A DNA stretch of 64,000 nt from Sarcocystis neurona (Eukaryota > Apicomplexa > Conoidasida > Eucoccidiorida > Sarcocystidae): NCBI GenBank assembly GCA_000727475.1, contig KL647289.1, positions 2,498,798 through 2,562,797 of the forward strand. The letters run 5' to 3'. Each line of letters starts with the position of its first letter. Within the stretch, counting starts at the first letter, position 1. The notes beneath the pieces are model-generated. The model had not been told where the DNA came from and did not search any database. It worked only from the letters and a program-made list of their open reading frames with translations. Of this stretch, positions 1 to 14,627 are shown piece by piece. A program made the translations under genes and the position numbers.

Positions 1-3000
1 GAACGAATACACGCCGTTTAGACAAGGCTGAAAATTGAAGGACAGTGTACGTTATGTATAAGTGCCCGTTCAGGGTATCAGAAGCACACGAAGATGATAT
101 TTGAAGAAACTGTGAAATGATTTTGAACAGGCGTCAAGGTGCCACTGCGCTGGGGAAGGCTGCAAAATACACTTGTCATCTGCACACGTAAATTCCTTCT
201 CACTTGGGGATGGCATCAGACGGTAGTGAAACGGCATATGCGACGAAGACCTTATATTCTCACGCCGAGCACAAGCCCTCCGTCATTCCACAAGCAAAGT
301 CGTCTTTTTCGGAAGAAGACGCGTCTGAAGAAGTCTACTTCGCTACTTTGTGATCCTCTGAAAATCTGCTTCTTCTCAACCTCGAAGACTTTTTCAAGTC
401 TGTTCTTGCACTGATGTGAAAGTAGAAGACCCATCTACCCCCTGTACCAGAATAGGATATGTTCTGCAGAAGAAGCTCGCACCCCGCTCTGGAGCAACAC
501 CCGTGCCCGTTTTCAGTATGCGAAACCCACGTGCAGTCATGACAGGACCTCCTCTCACAGCCTACAAACCCATCTCTGTGGTGCAGAAGGAACGAAAATG
601 AGCACAGCCACCAGGTGCAGCAGAAGCTTCCAAAAAAGAGGAGAGCTGCGGTAGTAGGGGCGGTAGATAGACTGTTTTTGCGGCGAGACGCACAGCAGAA
701 ACACCGTCTATCTCGTTCACTGCATGCACAATAGAGAACGGAGTGTTTTGACCAACATATACGGGATACTACTATTCATCGTACTAGTAATCAGTATACT
801 TGATAACGTACGATAATAATGCCGGGGGACGGCAGCGAATTCTGCTACGTGTTGCCGCCCTCCACGCGTGTCTCTCCCCGTGCGAAATAGACACTGTAGT
901 AGACGCGTTGAATCAGAAGGTGTATGCTTGTGTGTGGAACGAATGGTGTAAGGATGTATATGGATACGAAAATAGGCGCACATACCTACTTATATTACTG
1001 TGTCGATATGTCCGCTGATAAACTGTTGCATGATGAACGCTTCCTGCTGATGGCGAGCTGCCGGGGTACAAGGAATTTGTGGGACTGGTTATCTATCTGT
1101 ACGTACGCTCTTTGGTAGTACCCCTATTTCCACACGGTCATTCACAGTGATTTCAACATATTCGGCCTGGCTGCGGCGTGGTGCTATCCATGCAGACACG
1201 TGTAAAAACTACATTAACTATGGCGTCCGCCGGTCTTCGGCTGCAGGGTATGCAAAGCCGAGCACTATGGGACTTTCCGCGAGCATTAATCTGTTTCACG
1301 CCTTGTTTCGTACGCTTCTTAACTCACCCACTTCTTGTAAGCCATTCTACAAGAGTTGTCAAAACGCCCAAGGGCGTAGCTTGGAATGGCTGTGCTGGCA
1401 AATTTTGCTCCGTAGTTGGTGATTAGCGTTCTTCCACCTTTCCTTCTGTTGCGAGTATCTCTGTAGCACCCTCAATGGAGTCTCCAGCATATCTGGTGGA
1501 TTAATGCTCACGCAAGTCCCCTAGTGCTTCGCTGCAGATACTCTGCAGCGGGAGACCGCCGGACGCCACAGTTAATGTAGTTTTGCACGTGTCTGTATGA
1601 CTTAGCATCACGCCACAGCCAGGCTGAATATGTTGGTCGTGTGGCTTAGGATTTTCTTCTCCGACGAAAGCATATTCTACTCAAAAAAGCGGTGGTTCAT
1701 GTCTGCGGAACTGTGTGCATGTAGGTGTCTCACCGCTGCTTTACCCGTCAACTACGTTTGTGCCCCATTGTTCCTTAGTTGCTCGGTCACCAAACTTCCC
1801 GTACACCATTACTGTGCACCTTAAACCAATTTTTGTGTAAACCGCGTGATGCCCCGTACCTCAAGGCGTCCGACCAGAACAGTGTGTGCGCAGTGGGATT
1901 TTTAGTGCGTCCGTGTTTGACTGCCGATGCACCACTCAAGTATGTCGCACTACACTGAGCAGACAGCATCGGTCTCCTCGAGTTGATTCATCCCCCTCCA
2001 TTTGAACTTCTGCAGTATGCGCCTACGGGAAGTCCCCGTCTTGACTTTCGAGACGACGCCTGTCGGTCGGACAAGAACTGGAAGTGTAACTCTGCATCAC
2101 CGACTACAAAACTGATGGTGGGAACGATTCCACTTTTTGGGACAGTGGGTGCTTGCTTAGGTTGAAGAAGCGCAATAATACCCATAGTGGGCTCTGCTAC
2201 TACTGAAAAGTGCTCTTCACTAACTACTGTCGCCCGTATACATGGAGTTACTAACTTGCTTAAACATTAACGTATCCGTGTACACGGTGGTGCACCATGC
2301 CTCGACCTCCGTGGAGCGGGCCTGTTATGGAGAATTGTACTCCGAGGACCGTTCTGTTTGCATTTCAAGGTGTCTACACCTAGCATGAGGGGCGCCTTCT
2401 GTGGCCACCACGTGCAAACGTGCCAACATCTATCCAGCAATCTATCTACCAATCTATCTACCTATGCATGCCTTTGGTATGACCAGTTGTGTTCTTATGA
2501 ACAGTTACAGGAGTCCAGAACCGCGGGGCCTCCCATTTTTACTCCTTACGAATCTTTCAATTTTTCTATGATACTAACGCTTTTAAGTCGACATGCTTCG
2601 CGCTCGAGGACAAGGTATATTGCTCAGCCACTCCAGAGTTATAGGCTCGACATTCACCCTGTACAACCGGTTTTTCGCTGTGTGAGCACTGGCAGGGCTG
2701 TGTGATCAGGCTACAGAGTGGTTGCAAATACACGCGCGTGTGGAGCAAATGCGTCCTCCGCTGAGCTGATAAGGAAAACAAACATGTCCGACGGTTCTGT
2801 GCATCTGCCTCAGTTCCGAAGCACTCGTTCTAATAGAAAAATTCGTCCTTGTACCCATCAGGCTTTGCGGAACGGTGTCAAAAATATGAATACGTACGCA
2901 TCTGTGCACTGTTTACTTCCGCGTTTCTAATCTCTATGATAATAAAGGTGAGGATACGCCTGTGACCTTCTCCGCACTCTCTGTGCTAATCCCACGAATG

Positions 3001-3513
3001 CACCTGAGCGGAAGAGACACTTTCCCATTCGTGTGCCTACGTAAGTTGGACGAGCATATGCAAAACTTTGCTGCATTTCCCCCCTTCTTGCGTCGCTTCA
3101 GCAATCAACAACGGTGCCAAGCACATGCCACACACTAACCAGAGAAATATGCATCGATACGTGTACCCTGTTACACCAACTTCAAAATGGTTGAACGCAC
3201 CCGTGTAGCGTAGAGGTGCTTGGAAAAGACATAAATAAGATATATTACGTATACGCACACAGGTATAAAAATACGGGTGAAGAGGTATTCGTAGACGTTC
3301 GCCGCGAATTCACTGCGCGTTTGTACACTTGTATACAGCTGGGCGCACACGCAGCGCACTTTGTCACCTGTTCCATTAGCTCCGAAGTCCATACATCAGT
3401 CGAATGCAGACTTCCGCACTATTTCAATTGCACACACTCGTCAGGTGTACACACATTTTTCCGTGTGTGCCCCTCTCTGCCGCAGTATCTTCACATTAAT
3501 GCAGCAATGAAAA

Positions 3514-3600
3514 GGTTAATGAGCGCAACCTGGGAGTCCCGCCGCAGAAATCATTATGCGTGCTTGCACCGCCTGCGAAGTGTCGTTCAATTCCTTTAAA
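3514..3600. other. Organellar SSU rRNA-like patch (possible NUMT)
   Basis: On the minus strand, 3587-3597 reads AAAGGAATTGA and 14 nt further on GCGGTG (3567-3572), followed by AAGCACG. This matches the order and spacing of the universal small-subunit rRNA segment (E. coli about 915-945), where GAATTGA and GCGGTG are 15 nt apart. On the plus strand, 3514-3542 holds GGTTAA, GAGCGCAACC and AGTCCCGC, which are the parts of the E. coli 1080-1110 segment in a different order. Apicomplexan mitochondrial rRNAs are fragmented and scrambled over both strands, and coccidian nuclei are known to carry many mitochondrial insertions, so a nuclear copy of mitochondrial DNA is the likeliest reading. The match is short and was made by eye. 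Confidence 0.3.
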
Positions 3601-4271
3601 TTAAATTGGGTGGTCTACACCTCAGCCCTTGCGACGGCTGACTGCTTTACCACGTCTTCCCCTGACCCAGACCTGCACCTGATAGGCGCTTCATTATATG
3701 TAGATTGATGCCTACACACAGCTACAAGTAAGCGCTAGTGTACAGCTGAAAAGTGGAAGAAACAGTGGAGTCTCTTTTGCAGCAGAGGGCTTCTTGAAAA
3801 GTCGTCAAGCACCACATTGCGACGCCTTCTCCCTACGGATTGCTTGCGAAAGCTGCGCGAGCACCCCCGGCTCCTGCAAGCCAATAACAAAACAGTTGCT
3901 TCGAACTTTTACTTTAGAAATAAGGGTGCAAGGAAGAATTACCGCGGAGAATTTGTCGCACATCATAGAAATATTCACAAACACGTCAACCTCTCCCCCG
4001 TGTACGTACAGCGTCCCCATTGCATGCAAAATGGATATGGACGCTTCTTCGTCGACCAGCTTTCGAAGCCGGCGAACGTAGAGATAGCACGCTGTCGTTG
4101 CTGCGAGGTGTCGCAGAAGTAACTCTACCGTAGAACGGTACACCTCGTTACTCTTACGGCGTAGGGTTACCGACGGGACGACTAAAGTGAGCACGCGTAG
4201 ACACCTTCGTTGCTTGTCCGCCGAGTGGGTCGGCTAGAGACGCCAACCTCACGTAGATGCCCTAGATATAG

Positions 4272-4319
4272 CGTCACCAGTAGTAGGCTAAAAAACGTCA
4301 CCAGTAGTAGGCTAAAAAA
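4272..4319. repeat. 24-bp perfect tandem duplication
   Basis: The unit CGTCACCAGTAGTAGGCTAA plus four A occurs twice back to back with no mismatch. It lies in non-coding sequence just beyond the 3' end of the large minus-strand gene. No function is apparent. Confidence 0.9.
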
Positions 4320-4786
4320 CGTGATATACAGCATTTACACATCTAAGCCGGTGCCTTGCACGCAGGAGTTTTGACTAGTAGACTCAGAGACGAGATAGAC
4401 ATGCTGGTTTCTTCGAACTTCATCTCTGTGCAGATGTAGATGAAATCACGCCCCTCCCATTACACACGAAGGTAATACCTACTGTCTGTGGCGCACGCGT
4501 CACCGAACGTCTCGCTCCCGCGATGTTCAAACCTTTCTTTTGCATCGTCTAGCGAGCTCGTAAATAATGTTCCTCATCCACAGATGCACGTCCTCATACG
4601 TAAAAGGACCTGGATATGCGTCTAGCGTTATTCGGTACGGGTCACTTGTCGTCGGTTGCCAGGTTTGCACGTGAAACGTAGAACTGCAGCGCTCGTTTTT
4701 ATACTATCACAGCAATACACGACGTGTGGGCACGCGGTTGTCGGCGTATGATTCACGTGTGTTTCACGGAGTAGGTAGATAACGTC

Positions 4787-4888
4787 TTAAGTAGTTAGTT
4801 CCTCATCGGCTTGAACTGAAAAAGGTCCAGGTTCTAGCGCTAAGCTTGCGCCAGTCGAAGGTGTGCCACCGACTACAAGAGATCTGAA
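4787..4888 (-). CDS. Coiled-coil gene, terminal exon 17
   Basis: Acceptor GGACACAG|TTCAGA (phase 0; an alternative CGCAAG|CGGACA nine bases upstream is also in frame). It encodes [20 protein letters not shown] and ends QADEELTT before TAA at 4787-4789. The intron to exon 16 is 169 nt, the shortest of the gene. No poly(A) signal was identified with confidence beyond the stop. Confidence 0.55.
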   Translation of the reverse strand, partial: FRSLVVGGTPSTGASLALEPGPFSVQADEELTT

Positions 4889-7800
4889 CTGTGTCCGCTT
4901 GCGTGCAGTCAGCGTGAACACCAGATTCCAGCCAAGAGATGCCTGCCGACAAATTCGGATTTCCCGTAGGTGTATACATATCTTGGTGATATACACATGT
5001 GCACGTTCCTGTGTACAGGTTTGCCCTCCTCACCATGAGGCAGAGAGTGCTCCTTACCTTTTCATCTTCTTGAAGTAGGCTCTCTATCGTCACTGAAGAG
5101 TCAGGTTTGCGCCAACTTGCCTGAAGACTGCTTCGATATCCATTCCGCTGCTGGCTGCTCCCGTTGCATATGTGCTGCTGCTTCTGCTGCCCGCAGAGGT
5201 CCTTCCTCACCACGGCGTCACCCCCTTCTGATCTGCAAAGGCTGCGAACCGTCTGGCCAACCGCTTTTTTCTGCAACCGTGAGTGCATTGTGCTATGCGC
5301 GTGCGAGGTTGGAAGGTCCCGCCACGAACCGTCGTCTCGTCTTCCAGCGCTTGATGTTGTCTCCCTGCCTCGTGCACCTGCTCCTCGTCCAGCTTCCGAC
5401 CTTCCAGCAGCTTCTGTTTCTGTCCTAATTGTTGCTGCTGCTGCAAGTCCGTCCGGCGTGGCTACGCCATCTCCCCTGCCTCCCGGTGCTGCTGCAGCGG
5501 CTGCTAGTCCAAGTGCTACTCCTCTTGCCGCTGCTCTTCCCTTCTTCTCTGCTGCACCAGCAATTGACTGTTTCGGTGCCGCGATCGGCTCCTGGTCGGC
5601 GTGGGCGCTGCGCGAATGCGGTACACGTGGAAACACGGAGCCTCTGCAGCGTGCTTGCAATTTCCTCAATTGCACATCAAGACACGATGACAAGTCCACT
5701 ATCACTCCCTTTCCTAAAGACATGCTACTGCCCTGTTCTTCCTCCAGAAGGCTGTCCTGGTGCGTTGAACGTGAAGAAAAGCACAAGGAAAATCCGCCAG
5801 ACCGTGCGGCATCTCCTTCCGTCGCGATCACAGAAGCCTCATCCAATCTGGACATGGGATTCGCAACACTACTCCGTTCAAGCGCGTACGTTTCGGGCAG
5901 TTGGTTGTTGGTTTCTGCTCCCGTCCTCGTAGGAATATTTGAGCAAGACATTTTGTTTGTTGAATAGGAGACAAAGGCTCTGCTAGAGGTTCCTTCACGC
6001 CGTTGCCTGCAGCTGGGCTGGATGATGCTTGCCGCTGCAGGCACGGGTGCTGTCGTACTTGCTCCTGCTCCTACCAGACCTCCTCTTGCAGCTACGCGTG
6101 CGTGGTCTGCGCGTGCTGTTGTCCCTCGTCCTGCTAAGGACGCTGTGCTTCCCTGCCCTCCGTCTTCTCCTTTCATTGCTGCTGCTGTTCGCAGCGCACG
6201 CGCGGTGGAGCGCGGGTGAATTTGCTGCTGTCGGTCACGTGAACCTGTCTCCTTCTCAGACGCCATTGCTGCTGGTAGGATGTTGCACGGTAACGCGTTT
6301 GTGCAGTCACTTGCACGCGCTCCGTCGGGAGAGCGGACGCGCTTAGAATATGGAAGCGTGCTATTCGGCACGAATTTTTCACCTGACGATGAGATGTGTT
6401 CGTTCGCAGGCCGACTCGAGTGGGAAGTTGCCCAACATGTAGAGTCATTTGTTATCTTGTGCTGCTGTTGAAGGACGCTGCCGCTACTGTTTTCTCGTCG
6501 CCACCTGGGGCTTCCGGTGCCGTATGTGTGTTTGGCGCTTCTCCTACAGTCCGCATGCACCCTCGGTGGCACGTCCTCTGCGGCAGCTCTTTCGAAGGAG
6601 TGTTTGACACTCCAGCTTTCCCAAGCCGTCTCCTCCTCTCGTGCAACAGCAGCGGCCGCAGCAGCCTTCGAGCCGGCCGCAGTCGCAGTAGCCGCCGCCG
6701 CACCCACCGCCGCTGCCTTCCAACCAGAAGCAGCGGCATCCAATCTATCAGCAGTTACACTGGAAGAACTAACAGCAATCGCAGCAACCGCAGCGGCAGC
6801 AGGAGCTTGCCGCGGCTCGTGATGCACCTTGGCAGAGGGCACCGTCACTTGTGATGCCTCACTGCTGCTGCTGCTGTCCTACCCAAAAGGCAGGGCACAA
6901 GCACAGAACGAGCCACATCCAGCTCACATAGATCCGGGGATTCCGCATGCACGCCATTTGTTAAGGCTCTCCGAATACATGCATCTAAATATACACACGT
7001 CTGCACGCGCACTACCACAGGTATGTCTACACACCTGACATATTCATCTGCAGAATATCAGAGCGTCCTCACAAAGACCTACGTGGAGACACCAAGCGGC
7101 GGAAAAGTCTACGAAGCACTATTGGCTACACAGACACAACGCACAGCTGTCAAAAGCGTCGCGTAGACACAGCAATGCAAGAGAGGCATTTACAACTGAA
7201 ACGCACGAGTCCACTTACCAATTGCTGCATCCCAGAATCTGAGGGTTATCACAGAAGCAACAGCGGTATGGACCCGCCTACTAAATGAGAAGTGACACTA
7301 TTAGGTTTCACTAATTCTCTGGCCCACCGAGCACAGGTACATCTACCTCGCACATCTTTTCATGCCCGTAACCGGCACCACGTGTGCAGAAACATGTATA
7401 TAAAAAACGTATTTACATTTACAAGAGATAATAGTGTGGTGTCAGTGAGTGAGACGAGGGGTCAATGCAACGAAGCTTTTTTGACGGCGAAAAGCAGCAA
7501 CAGGACCTTTAACCACATGTACGGCTCACAACTCTGTATCTCAAATAACCTTGAATATATATATATATAAATAATGCCTACCCGCAGGTATGCATTGACC
7601 ATATACATATATATGTATATAATGTTGATCCGCAGGTATGCGTAGAACACGTAGAATCTGTATGTATTAAGGTGGAAGTACTTTTTGTATGTGTGCTCCA
7701 GGGTGTCGACGGGCGCCAGCGCAGAACCAGGAGGCATGCAGGTGAGAATGAAGAGCAGCGGCATCAGGAGAGTAGCATGCAGGGAAGCGGCGGGGGAGAA

Positions 7801-10800
7801 AGTAGGAACGAGAGAAGAGAAAAAAGAAGACGGCACAGGCAGCAGTAACGGTGGTAGCAAGCAACAACGGGAAGCGAAAAGCAAAAAGAAACAGCAGAGG
7901 TTCGACGGCAGCAGCGCCTGCGCTACGGCGGCACTTAGGAGAACAGGACACCCGCGGCAGCCGTCGGAGCCGCTGCAGTTACTGGGGACTTGCCTTTGCA
8001 ATATGGCGTCTGTGTTGAGTGAGCAGGTGGGAAGGCATGCGTGCGCGGAAGGTTACATCTGCTAGAAGTCGAAAGAGTTCCCTAGCCCGTGTTTCGTTCT
8101 TTTCTGCTGCACGGCTGCTTCTTTTTGATTCCTCTGTGACTGTTGCCTGTTCATCTTCGTCTCTTCTTTCTTCGTCCGTATCACCCTGTGCACCTCCGTC
8201 GCGTTTTCTGCTCTCCGCTCCGCGCTCTTTCGCTTCTCCTTCTCTGTCCTTGCCCCACGTCCAGAGGCCGCTACCTTTTGAACGCGTTTTCACTGAGAGT
8301 ATCTCTTCGACAGCAGCGCGAGCGTCCTCTGGCGCACCGGTTTTCGCAGCAGTAGCAGTAACGATGGCCAGTGCACGTTCCACACCCTTACTCTTCCACA
8401 CAGCTGGCACATCTTCCGGTCCATTTGCTCCATCTTGCCAAGCAGCCGCTGAGCCTTCTCCTTCAGGGAAACTTTTTCTTGTTGCCTCGCGTCGAGACGG
8501 GAGGGAGCTGGCGTCTCGTCTCCCGCTGCTTCTCCTCTGCGTTCGAGGAGAGGGCCTGAGTTTTACTATTTCCACTGGTTTTTCTGTCGCACAGGAACAG
8601 TCAAATTCCCGTGGTGTACCACTGCGTCTCTCCTGGCTCGTGCAAGCAGCAGACTTTAATCCCGCGAGCAGGGAGGTGCACCCTACACCATCCTCGTCCT
8701 CTTCTTCCTGTGTATGCATGCGTTTGGTCAGGCCTGCGTCGACTCCCCCCCCCCTGGATTAGAAACACTCGAACGCGAAGGAACCCGAAGAAAATGCGCT
8801 TCCCCAGTAAAGCGTTTCGGCCGTGGGGGGACGAGCTGCTGCGCCCACCCTCCAGCGTCACCTGCAGCAGCGCCACCTATCTGCTGCGAACGGTTCGCGC
8901 CAGCGCTCTTGTTGCTCTGCCTTCTCTGGCGGTGAAGCTGCACGCGCTTCTCTGACGTGTGGCCGCCAAAAAAAGCCAATCCCCTGTGTGCCTTGTTGCT
9001 GCTTCTTTAGGCGCGCGTGCTGTTGCTACCCTTGGCCTCCCCGCAGCGCCCCCAGCTGGTGCTGCTGAGTACATCCCGTTTCGCGGTGTCTGCACTGCCG
9101 TTGCAGTATCTTCGAGGACTGCTGCTTGCGCAACGTCCTCCTCGGCTATTGCGGTTGCTGCTTCCTCTCCTCCGATGATCTCCTTCTGATATGTGGCACC
9201 AGCGCCATCAGCGGCGTCAGCAGCAGCTTCCGCTGCAATCTCAGCACATTCCCGCAGGTACTCCAGCATAGTCGCTTCCACCTGCGTCCCTCGCGAGCGT
9301 ACAAGGGGAGTCACCTGACAGCTGCGGTCTGCCTGCAGCCGCAGGGGTACAGAAGGAACGCGGTGGCGAACGGAGGCGAGGGTGTCTTGATGCTTCAAAG
9401 AGGAAAACAGCCTGCGCTGCATCTCTTCCATCTCGTCCCTCTGCCGATTGATCTCCGCCTGCAGCTCACTCTTCTCGAGCACCGCGTCCCTGAGCTGTCT
9501 TTCCAGCTCTGCTGCGCTGCGGTCCCCATGCAGCGTCTGCTGCTGCAGCAGTTCATTGAGACGTGCTACTTCCCTCCGCTGCTGCACCAGCTCCTCATCC
9601 AGTCGACTCAGGCGCTCACGAAATCTGAAGAAAAACACCAGTAGCTGTTTACAGTACGTTGCTGCTAACCCGACGTTCCCTGGGGAGCTGCACTGGGAAA
9701 CAAGGTTATCTCGGACTACAAACGGTCGGCTCATTTATTCACAGATACATTCATTTTGATGTACGTGACTGAATTCGTATACACGATATATACGGATGTA
9801 TGTACACGTCTAGATGTGCGTTACATTTACGCACGCATGTGTATATCCATGCATACATGCCATACACAGGCACACACGCGTACGCGCACGCATAAGCCGA
9901 CGGTAACCGAATCCTCATGTACGGACACACTCAATGTACACACGTGTGCACATGTATATCTGGAATAAGCCCTATGTACACTTTCTTATATATACATATA
10001 TGTACCTACAAGCGCCTAGACATCTGTGCTCGTATAACTTTGGCCAGAGGCTTGTGTTTTCTCTGCGTCCCTCTGCTCCGATTGCTCGCCGTGGAACGTA
10101 CTTGCTTTCCCTCTTCATGATACGTCGTAGAGGTCCAAACTCTCTACGCATCTGGACATACACATACATATATATATATATCGCCAGGTATGCATACGTC
10201 TTGAGAGATGGATACACGCGCGCCTGCCTTTCTCAGCAAAGGTGGCCGGAAACGGCTCCTTACGTATGCACGGGCACCTTTCTGACGCATCGGGTCCTGC
10301 TGTTGATTTCTGCCTACGCTAGCGCTTCATGCGTTGCTGCTGCGCACCTAGCGATAAGGGAATCTCTTTCCTTCACAATCTGCACCTCTTGGTGGAGCAG
10401 CCTAGCTTCCCAGTGCTTCTCCGTCTGCTGGAGTTTCTTCGCAAACGCCTTCTTCTCTTCTGCGACGGCTGTTTCACGCGCCAAGTCTGCGCGATGCAGC
10501 GCCTCTGCGTGCACGCGTTTCTGCTGGAGCAGCAGCTGCTCGTGCTGCTGTTTCGTTTCTTGCAGCTTCGTCTCCCAGCTGCAGCGGACCTGTTCCACTG
10601 TTGCCTCCTGCTGCAGTCGCGCGACGTGCAGCCGCTGGCGCAAAAAGCCGGAGAACCCCACACGCGCAGGGCCAGAACCGATGGAAAGTGTGTCGCATGT
10701 ACGTAGGAAAGTGCATATACGACCCCACGGCATAAGCGAGCCACCATTTCGAATATACGCCACGCAGAAAAGCCCACAGACACAAACATCTACGTTCGCG

Positions 10801-11140
10801 TACGTAGGTCCACCATCTCAGATATATACGAGTTCAACGCGACGCAAAAAAGCCCTCAGATACAAACATCTATGTATTCGTGTCCTTACCCATACCGATT
10901 ACGTGCGCACACCTACATATACACTTATATACATGTATACATTTATACACATGTACATACATACACACACACATACATGCAATAATACATACACAATTAC
11001 ATACACGTACATACATATATGGGGATACACGTTTATGCATACATACATACATACATACAATAATACGTATACAGTTACATATATAATACATATATACGTA
11101 TACATATCTATCTATCTGTCTCTGTCTCTGCCTCTCTTAA

Positions 11141-11174
<34 letters not shown>

Positions 11175-14100
11175 CATAAAAGCTAATTTAAATATGCAGC
11201 GTGACCCACACAGATGTGCAGATACACAGAAGGGGGTGCATCTCACCAACAAAGCAGAAAGACTCGAAGAAACCAAGCAAAGCACATAACAGCTGAGAGC
11301 GTCGCCAAGAAACTGAAAGGATCTTCAAGGCAACCAACCTCCAGCAGAAGGAACAACGACAACGTTGCAACGGCGAACCGGCACGGAGGACGCACGCAGG
11401 CGTATAGGCACTGATTCGCTTGACTCGACAACCATACACGTGCACGTACATATACCTACGTAATTCTCTCTCTCCTTCCCTCTCTCTCTTTATATATATA
11501 TATATATGTATGGCGTGGTCGCTAGAAGCACATGTGTACGTATAATATGTATGTACGTACACGTCAGCAGATTAGGAGCTACACATATGTATATATATAT
11601 AACCGCGTTGATGGCGAACAACAGAGGAGCAACCGTTTCGGGCGTTTCTGAGTACACGTACACACATACGTATCTATGCGCCCGCAAGCGCTACACATCG
11701 ACGCATACGTACAAATTCATTCGCGCTCGTTGAAGGTTTATCAGATTATTCGTCGGTGAAAGTGGGTATATGTACGCAGACACATATACGCACACCGATT
11801 CCGCTCTTACGTTCCAACGGACTGGTGCATGCACTTGTGTGTACCCTACCTGCTTAAGCTCTGCACGCATATCCTGCTGCGCCGCTCGCAGCGCCTGTTG
11901 CAGCTGGGACAGTTCTCGCTCGTGGGCCTGCCGCATGCGCTCCGCTTCAAGCGCCGACAGGTCCTTTAGAGTCCGAATTTCTAGGGCATGCTGAATCTGC
12001 ATGCTTTCCATTTGGCCTTTCTCTGGCACACACGACAAAGATCCATAAACACACAGAAATATCCACACACGTGTGTTGACACGTGCGACATCAGTCACAA
12101 GTAAATATCGCACCGCGTTAGAGGAAGTAAGGCGCTTTTCTGCAGTTGTACACAGACATACCCGGCGACACACACCCACTCACATGTATACATATATAAA
12201 GGACATCTATGGTGGCATGCATACACACAGATATGTGTGTACTTACAGATACATATATTTACACACACATACACACACATTCGTACACTCGTGTGTTTTC
12301 ATGTCTCTCCAAACACCTTCTACTGATACTACAGATATAGGTAACGCTAATACTCCTGCTACCAATAACACTACTATAAGCAATACTACCACTTCTATTT
12401 CGCCTAGTGCTGCGGATACTACGGCGCTTATTATTCCCAAGACTACTACTGCTACTACTACTACTACTGTTACTGGTAGGACACCTAGTCCACAGGTAGC
12501 TACTAGCCTGTAGCATTACACAACTACGTACAGGTATATACACAAATACACGCGTACGTATGTACACGTACTTTCACTCGTACGTGCGACAAATCTAAAT
12601 GTGTGCACGTGAAAATGCACAGTACATTTACACACGTAAGGAGATATAGGTGTACCCGTGAAGACATACACTCATACATTAATAGAGATAAACACGCATA
12701 TATACGGATACTTGTACGCGCTTACGCGTGTGCACCCACACGTTCACACGTGCGTGTCTCCATATGCAAACGGGTGCACCTAGTGTGTCGCTCCTCTGTA
12801 CAAGTTTGCACGCACAGCTACACGAGCAGCACAGCAGCAAAGCCTGTGAAGAATGTGAAGAACCATGCGAAGCGAGTCGCGAGGGAAAAATGGCAACTTC
12901 TCTTACTTCGTAATGACAAACGTGCGCCCCAGCGTGGTACGTACGGCTGTCAGAGAAAGAGTACGTCGCGATCTTTATTCAGGAGCAGGGAAATTTGGCG
13001 TACAGTCACATGTGTAGAATCGTACAGAGGCATCTTAAGAAGTGCCTCTAGACGTGCTTCCTATACAGGGACACAAGTAGATGTATGTACGTATGTAGGC
13101 GTGCACAAGCGTATATATTCATACTGTCGCTCTACCAGGAGATCGAGTGAGAGGCGCAGAGCCTAGTGCTGAGCAGTTAGAAACAGGGGGCAGTTCCTTT
13201 TTAGGAGTCCCAGGAAAAGACGGCTGCACAAGTAAGTGACGCCGAAGACGAGGGAAAATCATCAAGAAAAGCTGTGACGGGACGACACGAACGGCGAGTC
13301 AAGCAAACGCGCACCTGTCCATATCTATCGGGGAAACTGCGCGGCTTTTCCTCTTCTTTTTCTTTCTCCCTGTTTCTCTACATATAAACCTGATCGTCTT
13401 TCCCCAGGTCGTCTGTGTTCTCCAACCCCTCCCCACACATGCACGTATACACAAGGCATATGTTGACATCTGTCCGCAGCCATCGTCTACGCGTGTGGAC
13501 ACATGCAGACACGCACGTGTAAAGATTTTTGTCATCACTTGCATGTTCACGTCTACACCGGCATGCACAGATATGTATATTCTTCACACTTTGATGTGTG
13601 TCCACACGCGCCATACATGTGGAAATGCATGAATTCTTCAAACTTTACATGAGCATGTGTGCCCTGACACTGCACGTGTTGCGTGTACAGAGAGGCGCGT
13701 GCACGGACGGCGAGGGCCGGCCGCGCCTCTGGTGGCACTGGCGCAGTACCGGCAAACACCTGCTGCGCCCGACGTCGTCAGCCACAGGTAGAGATGTAGT
13801 ATATATGTATGTCAGAGACACACAACAGCGACGTCTTGGCGGCTGTACGCAGCTGTGGGCGACGAAGGCAAAAGATGGGGGAGCTAGCTGACTTTGCAGT
13901 TCTCTTCAGGCGAGCCGTAGACGTAAATAGAAGCGTTTCACTACACATGTGAACACGTATCTAGCGGGAACCAATAAGACACATATGCACCCCGACATTC
14001 TCTTTTTTGTCAGCTGCGTGCGCGCCTCCGCATTCACACAGAGGACTGCGTGAATACATCAGGTATACACGCCCGCCGCCGTCAGCGCTTAACACACAGA

Positions 14101-14596
14101 CACGGTCGCACGCATCCTGCGAACCTCCCCTCACCAATCTCATGTACGCAGTCGACACTACGTCCCGCTGCCTGTGATACAAGGTCGCATCCTGACGTCG
14201 GTGTGTGCGAAGCCAAACGAGCCGCCGCAGCAGCTGCAGACCGACTGCAGGTGGGAAGGGGTGAAGAACAGAGTTTCGAGGTGAGACACGGCCTCAGAAA
14301 CGTCCTTCGGATAGGCTGTGTGGCGTGTTCGCAGAGGGGTAAACGTGCGCAGACACGTCTACGTATTGACGACGGACGCACAGCCGCAGGTATCTCATAA
14401 ACACGGACAGAGGAGCCTCTTGCCCGGGAGTCGCACTGCCTAATGTGTGCGACCTTCTTCTACACAGAAGTCAACGTCAAGGCAGTTCACAGATATGTGA
14501 TTTGCCATACGTGCACAACTATTTACATATTTATGCCTACGTGCGCCACACGTGTCCACGTGTATGCAGACGCATGCATAGGCATTACACTCACAG

Positions 14597-14627
<31 letters not shown>

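Larger units (their letters stand above)
1..4786. other. Stretch without a supportable protein gene
   Basis: About 4.8 kb downstream of the large minus-strand gene. Open frames here are short, overlap on both strands and show no compositional bias, splice context or recognisable motif. The best of them (3805-4194 minus, 129 codons; 3794-4081 plus, 95 codons) are antisense to each other and I cannot choose between them. The only distinct contents I see are an rRNA-like patch at about 3514-3600 and a 24-bp tandem duplication at 4272-4319. Confidence 0.5.

Noticed and set aside
5164..5967. 267-codon plus-strand frame
   Set aside because: Antisense to exon 16, driven by GCT/GCG codons opposite Ser/Ala runs; no start or splice context.
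8019..8762. 247-codon plus-strand Ser-rich frame
   Set aside because: Antisense to exon 15, which joins exons 14 and 16 in phase.
9934..11289. 451-codon plus-strand frame
   Set aside because: It runs through ACATAC/TA microsatellite (His/Thr/Tyr/Ile text) and antisense of exon 13; the minus strand has a phased exon with good splice sites there.
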